DNA from: Cavia porcellus
Taxonomy: Eukaryota > Chordata > Mammalia > Rodentia > Caviidae
NCBI RefSeq assembly: GCF_034190915.1
Contig: NW_026947484.1
Location: 207,340,657 to 207,404,656 of the forward strand
DNA: 64,000 bases
Direction of reading: 5' to 3'
Position numbers and translations under genes: made by a program. Position 1 is the stretch's first letter; the number at the start of each line of letters is the position of its first letter. The notes under the pieces were generated by a model, which was given only the letters and a program-made list of their open reading frames with translations, ran no database searches and was not told where the DNA came from. Positions 59,291 through 64,000 of this stretch are shown piece by piece.

Positions 59291-61326
59291 TTTAGGACTG
59301 TAATTCACTAAAATAGTTTAATAAGGACTAAAAATATTTCATTTTGAAATGTGTCCTAAAGGTTCCACTGGGACGAGTAGCAAACAACAAATTAGCAGAA
59401 AAGAAATGTAACATAACATCCAACAGTGAAGCAATGCAAATAAATTACATGGGTTTCATCTCAGGTAATTATGACTAAGAAAAATAGAAGAGGAAATCTG
59501 ATGGGATTTGCCATTTTGCTTTCTCTTTTTAGCATCTCTGCGGCTGTGTGGTAGTGGTCATGGTGGGTATGTAAGTTCACCTTGGAAAGAAGAAAGTCGA
59601 CTCTCTCCTTGTAGCCACGCTTTTATGCCCATTTTTAGCTATTATCAAAACACTGGGTTTGTCTCACAGGCACACAAGACTATTGACCCGTAACACTAAT
59701 AATAGGTAAATTTCACTCTTACACAGATCAAGGCATACACTAAGCAGTTTGCAAAGATATCTCATTCTATCTTTTAATTCTTATTAAATCTGTGTATTAT
59801 TAAGCTATTTTAAGTGATAAAGTTTTAAATACTGAGGTTTACAGAGTTTCTCTGTCATGTATAGAGCCCCAGAAACTTTGATTCTGACCATCATCTGACA
59901 TTTGTCCATTCCCAAAGTCACTGATTCTAAATTATGTTCTATGGGAAAAGTAATTTATAAATAACTATATACATATATTTGGTATTCTGGATCAGTTATA
60001 TTGTACTGGTATTTTATTTTTAATTTTATTTCAAATTCTATGGATATGTAATACATCTGGAATCTTTTACATGTGCAAATACAAACAAATTGTGTTCTTG
60101 AGGGTATGCCCTAGTTCTCGTGCTCTTTCACTTTTTGATGTCATGTGTCCTTAATTCTAGCCAATCAACATACTCACATCATGCATGAAGTACCCACAGC
60201 TGGTTATGTTAGCCCGTAGCTGCCTCTTTTGTAGTTCAGATCCCTCCCTCGTCCTAGTCATTATTTTGCCCTGCCATTGGTGCTGCTACCTGAAGCTCAG
60301 TATAAAGCAGTTGTCCATATTCAAACCATCTATTAGGGGACCACAGAAAAGGCGAATAAGCAATGATATAACCTCTTCAGGGTTTCTATAGTTAAAAGGT
60401 AAAGTCTTTACCATCAAATAAATTTTTGAAATTGGAAAGTAGAAGAAACACTCATTATTTTTTCTTTATAAACTTGAGAAATAAGTTATGAGGAATATAT
60501 CAAGAATGTTAGAAATGCAGGTTTTTGAGTTGCATCTTAATTTTATTATGTTGGTGAAATAAAAAAAAGACAAGATTATAACATTACACTATATTTTCCC
60601 TTCTGTAAGCTAGATATTATTCTAGATACTGCCTTTTCCAGGTCTATCTTTTCCCCAGCTGGTAGACAGAATATTGTATAAGAAACTCACTAATGTTTGG
60701 AAATACAATATTTCTGGAAATACAGTCCTGTCTTTAGTATACAAGACATTCAAACTTTAGCAAAATTCAAGAACATTCTTAGGGATATAATTTATGTGTG
60801 TGACAGAATTAGCTTCCGATAATCATTGATGATCTTAGAAAAAAGGCCCTAGAATCTCTAAAACTTTGCAATTGTCAGTTTAGATTAGGTATGAAAATGA
60901 GCACCTGTTTAAAATTAAACAACAATCAGATATTTGCTTGTATCTTCTTATTGCGAGTGCCTGTTATTTCTAAATCTGTCTCTCCAGAAGGATATGGAAG
61001 TTATGCTGAGAAAGCAGAATGTTCTACCTTGTCATGGAAGATAAGAACAAAGAAAATAATGGAGATGCATTAAAAAACAAAGGTCATAAAAAATTTGAAT
61101 CCAGTCCAGGTCTGGTAGTATTGTTAAATTATCTGTAAACTCTGATTTTAAAGCCATTCTATTTTCTTTACCAGAGATGAGCATACTCACATACTTGATT
61201 TGAGATTATGTCAGTATCTATCACAGCAAGTTTCCATGTGTCTTGACACTTTTGATAACATGGAAAAACTCAAAGGACTAACAAGATCTCCAGGTCAGTC
61301 TGTGCATTTGTGCAGAAGTCTGTTTT

Positions 61327-61411
61327 AGGCTAGAGATTTAGCTCAGTGGCATAAGCGCATGCATGGCAAGCGCAAGGTCATGAGTTCAATCCTAAGTATG
61401 AAAAAAATAAA
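61327..61411 (+). mobile_element. ID-type SINE, plus strand
   Basis: 'gctagagatttagctcagtg' (Pol III A-box-like), 'gcataagcgcatgcatggca', 'gcgcaaggtcatgagttcaa' (B-box-like) and a short A-rich tail. It is tRNA-derived but is a SINE, not a tRNA gene, since the 3' acceptor half is absent. Confidence 0.85.
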
Positions 61412-61498
61412 GGGTCAGTTTTATAGTATGACAAAAAGTTAGATTACAGAAACAAGCACAGAATATTCATATTTGGTCTTGGTATAAAAGTAACATTT

Positions 61499-61511
61499 AT
61501 ATATATATATT
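61499..61511. repeat. Short (TA)n run
   Basis: Alternating TA of about a dozen bases in AT-rich sequence. Confidence 0.7.
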
Positions 61512-61837
61512 ATATTTTATAACACTATGAATATGTGATTAGTTACATTTGAAATCTATTTGAATTCTTTTGACAGAGAAAAAATTCAAACTCTATTACA
61601 TTAATTCTGTAGGCTCACTCAAGTTACTTTATGTCACTACTGTATCTTCAGAAAAATTAAATTATTCTCTTAACAAATTGAAAACAGATATTTACTCTGA
61701 TGTATTCATACTTTTATTACTTTAAACCTTAAAGGATGGGATATGAGTGGGATATGAGTAAGTCTTTTACTTTTATTTCTTGGTAGACACAATCCAAATA
61801 AGTTTTATACCAACTTTATTTTTTACCAAAAAAAATT

Positions 61838-61918
61838 TTTTGTACTAGGGTTTGAATTCATGACCTTGTACTTATCAGCAAGCACTTGAACCACTTGAGC
61901 TAAATCCCTGGTCCTCTG
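61838..61918 (-). mobile_element. ID-type SINE, antisense, diverged
   Basis: Plus-strand 'gtactagggtttgaattcat', 'gaccttgtacttatcagcaa', 'gagctaaatccctggtcc' is the reverse complement of an ID element, preceded by a T-rich tail. Confidence 0.75.
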
Positions 61919-61936
61919 TTTTGGTTTGACTAAATC

Positions 61937-61957
61937 TTTTTTTTTTTTTTTTTTTTA
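61937..61957. repeat. Poly(T) tract
   Basis: About twenty T between an antisense ID and a plus-strand B1. It is not the tail of either in an obvious way. Confidence 0.85.
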
Positions 61958-61961
61958 AGTA

Positions 61962-62085
61962 AGTGAGGCATGGTGATATGCACCTGCAATCCCAGTGCTC
62001 AGGAGGCTGAGACAGGAGGACCGTTGTGAGTTCAAAGTCAACATGCAGTACATAGTGAACTCTGTCTAGCTACTTGGGAACTGAA
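61962..62085 (+). mobile_element. B1-type (7SL-derived) SINE, plus strand
   Basis: 'gtgaggcatggtgatatgca', 'cctgcaatcccagtgctcag', 'gaggctgagacaggagga', 'ccgttgtgagttcaaagtca', 'cagtacatagtgaactctgt'. It appears to lack the second half of the internal duplication seen in the 29.7 kb copy. Confidence 0.8.
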
Positions 62086-62099
62086 AAGAAAATAGTAGT

Positions 62100-62945
62100 T
62101 TACAGTGTCAGTTTTCCTATGAACAACTACGTTTTCAGTATTTGTTTACTGAATAAGAGGTTATTATCTCCATTTCCACCTATCATCCATTTATTTGTTC
62201 GATTTTGTGGTGATCACAAGTTTATAGCTTCAATATTTCAGAATATCACACTGTTGTTATATATTTTGCAACTAAATATACACAGAAAAATATGGTCATT
62301 CCCCAAATTTATTGACATATTGATGCAGGTCAGATAACAAAAGCCAAACTTTAAAAATATGAAAGCATAACAGAAGAATACAGAATGATGAGTTGTAAAT
62401 GGAAATAATAACTCTTGTCATTGTCATGAAAATTATTTCTTCTAAAGTGCTTTTATCTATTCAATTTTTATATAAATCTGCTTAATAAAACCAGATTAAA
62501 TAAAGTACACAACATAATGCTATAATTTCAAAGCATCCGTTATTCTGTTTCTTTGTATTTCAAAAAAAAAATTTAAAAACCACTTCAACTGTTTTTATGT
62601 TCTCTAAGCTTATATGCTACAAAAGGAAAATAATAGTTTTAAAATTGTATCACTCATAATAACCATTACAATTCATTTTCCCAAAATAAAGGACTTGCTC
62701 TGCTTTATAGTAGAAATTTTAATATGAGGTTTCTCTTTCTGGGCTTCTGTCCTAGACAGAAAGAGTGTAGCTAGATCTAAAGGTAAAGGTATTTTAATCT
62801 TTTTTGAATAAGATCTATGTAAATAATTAGCAAAACTGCCATTATTACCTTAATAACTGGTACCAAAGTAATGTGCTCATTTATGTAACTCAGTGTAGGA
62901 TAACACTGATTTTTTTTTACTAATTTACCTTGTTATACCTAAAAA
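62100..62945. other. Unique AT-rich DNA, no gene seen
   Basis: No recognisable element or gene between two SINEs. Confidence 0.55.
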
Positions 62946-62957
62946 TTATATATTTTA

Positions 62958-63145
62958 GATGCATGTGCTAATGCACATCTGTAGTCCCAGAACTTTATGA
63001 GTGTGATACAAGGTGGCAAATCTGAACCCAGCCTGGGCAACTTAGTGACTTAGTGAAATCCTGTATCAAAATTTAATAAATAGATGTAAAAGAATGAGGA
63101 GGAATTTCAAAGCAGAGATTCAATCCCCAGTATGTTAAAAAAAAA
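62958..63145 (+). mobile_element. B1-dID composite SINE, plus strand
   Basis: B1 part: 'gatgcatgtgctaatgcaca', 'tctgtagtcccagaacttta', 'cccagcctgggcaacttagt'. An A-rich linker with 'aataaatag' follows, then a dID end ('gattcaatccccagtatg') and an A-run. Same family as the antisense copy at 4.7 kb. Confidence 0.75.
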
Positions 63146-64000
63146 TAGACACAACATTTTAAAAATGAATATTGATATGCTATTAGTAATTAAGTTCATA
63201 CTTTACTCAGGTCTCCTTATTTTATGTCTAATTTCTCTTTACCTCTGTTCGGGGATCCCATCCAAGGCATCACACTGTGTGGTGCTGTCATGTTTCTCAG
63301 ATTGCTCTTCGCTAGTAGGTTCTTACGCTTCCTATAGTTTTGATGACCTTTACTATTTTGAGGAGTAGGGTTTAGCTTCTCTTGGTGTGCTTCATAATGG
63401 AATTTTTCTGATGTTTTGCTTATTTTACACTTAGGTTTGGGTTTGAGGAGAAAAACAACAATGATAAAATTTTATTTTAATCTTAGTATGTTTAGGAAGC
63501 ATATTATTATAGCTTATCATAGTGGTTATGGCTATCTTGCTAAGGTAGTACTTTTTGTATATGTCCATTGTTTCTTCTCTTATGTGTATTGTATTTTATT
63601 TATATTTGTATGAACTCGTGAAGACTTACTAAACGTTGGTAGCCCAGACAGTCAAATAGTGCTATATTTATAAAGTCATTCCTCCTGCCCCAGTATCTTT
63701 TTAAAGTAGTTATTGAGGCCTTACGACATAACTATAGACAAGGTAATTGTTATTTTTGTGGCTTCTTTGTGGCTTCTACACTCACTATTTTTTAGAACTA
63801 TCTTATTTGAGTTCCTGCCCTATAACCAGCCATTTGCCCAGGACTTTTTAAATTGGAAAAATAATAGGGCTTTTTTCATTGATCTTAGAGTCTCTTTGCC
63901 AAATAAAGCAAGACAATATATGTTTATACTAGCCCATGTATGTGCACATATGTAAAATCATTTATGTTCAGACCATTTGTATCTAGTTTATTCTAAACAC
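63146..64000. other. Unique DNA, no gene seen
   Basis: AT-rich, with three plus-strand frames of 65-80 codons (63132-63368, 63416-63613, 63713-63955). They are hydrophobic through T-rich composition and show no known domain. Confidence 0.5.

Larger units (their letters stand above)
56156..61325. other. Mostly unique DNA, no gene seen
   Basis: No gene recognised. A GA-rich tract lies at 57406-57463, a possible MIR at 58625-59045 and a possible L1 tail at 59210-59290. Frames at 58303-58488, 58602-58811 and 60185-60391 are short and have no known domain. Confidence 0.5.

Noticed and set aside
61327..61411. tRNA gene
   Set aside because: It has A- and B-box-like segments but no complete cloverleaf and has an A-rich tail, so it is an ID SINE. 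The same applies to 48357-48453 and 26800-26905.

Overview
This 64 kb window is AT-rich mammalian nuclear DNA with no host protein-coding gene, rRNA, tRNA gene or CRISPR array that I can support. It reads as intergenic or intronic DNA filled with retrotransposons. The organism is probably a rodent. One SINE (29697-29856) is a 7SL-derived B1 with the internal duplication of about 29 bp typical of rodent B1. There are also composite B1-dID elements and several tRNA-Ala/BC1-like ID elements carrying a distinctive 'cagtggcataagcgc' variant. The ID variant is neither the squirrel nor the mouse/rat form, and the composite SINEs typical of kangaroo rats are absent. A beaver-like (Castorimorpha) genome is my best guess, made from memory and not checked.

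Layout: 1-5.6 kb is mostly unique, with an antisense MaLR LTR (2.83-3.20 kb) and an antisense B1-dID (4.66-4.88 kb). From 5.6 to 13.1 kb lies a minus-strand L1 whose ORF2 is interrupted by a foreign block at about 7.69-10.09 kb that contains a 179-bp tandem repeat. From 15.06 to 21.49 kb is a nearly full-length minus-strand L1 with a monomeric 5'UTR, ORF1, ORF2 and 3'UTR. An unidentified repeat family occurs as an inverted pair at 13.98-14.35 and 24.84-25.15 kb. Between 26.3 and 27.65 kb is a minus-strand L1 3' fragment carrying an ID insertion, and from 28.44 to 30.79 kb is the only plus-strand L1, carrying a B1. MaLR LTRs lie at 32.32-32.72 kb (minus) and 37.59-37.97 kb (plus). Minus-strand L1 3' ends lie at 38.43-40.13 kb (with a second L1 end nested in it) and 43.37-46.13 kb. 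The latter holds a cleanly delimited 906-bp insertion. From 52.31 to 56.15 kb is a rearranged L1 with its own monomeric 5'UTR and a stray inverted 5'UTR monomer of another type. SINEs cluster at 61.3-63.1 kb.

All L1 reading frames are decayed. Readable parts are the ORF1p coiled coil and RRM/CTD, the ORF2p endonuclease end, the RT core and the C-terminal segment. Six of the seven main L1 blocks and two of the three MaLR LTRs are on the minus strand; this bias would fit an intron of a plus-strand gene but does not prove one.

The most interesting signal is the 906-bp element at 44739-45644. It has a perfect 16-bp target-site duplication, an L1-like 3' tail and a 5' half made of tandem GC-rich units of about 125 bp. 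The blocks at 7.69-10.09 kb and 52.31-53.04 kb show a similar 'L1 3'UTR plus GC-rich monomers, no ORFs' plan. Together they suggest a non-autonomous, L1-mobilised composite family that I cannot name.
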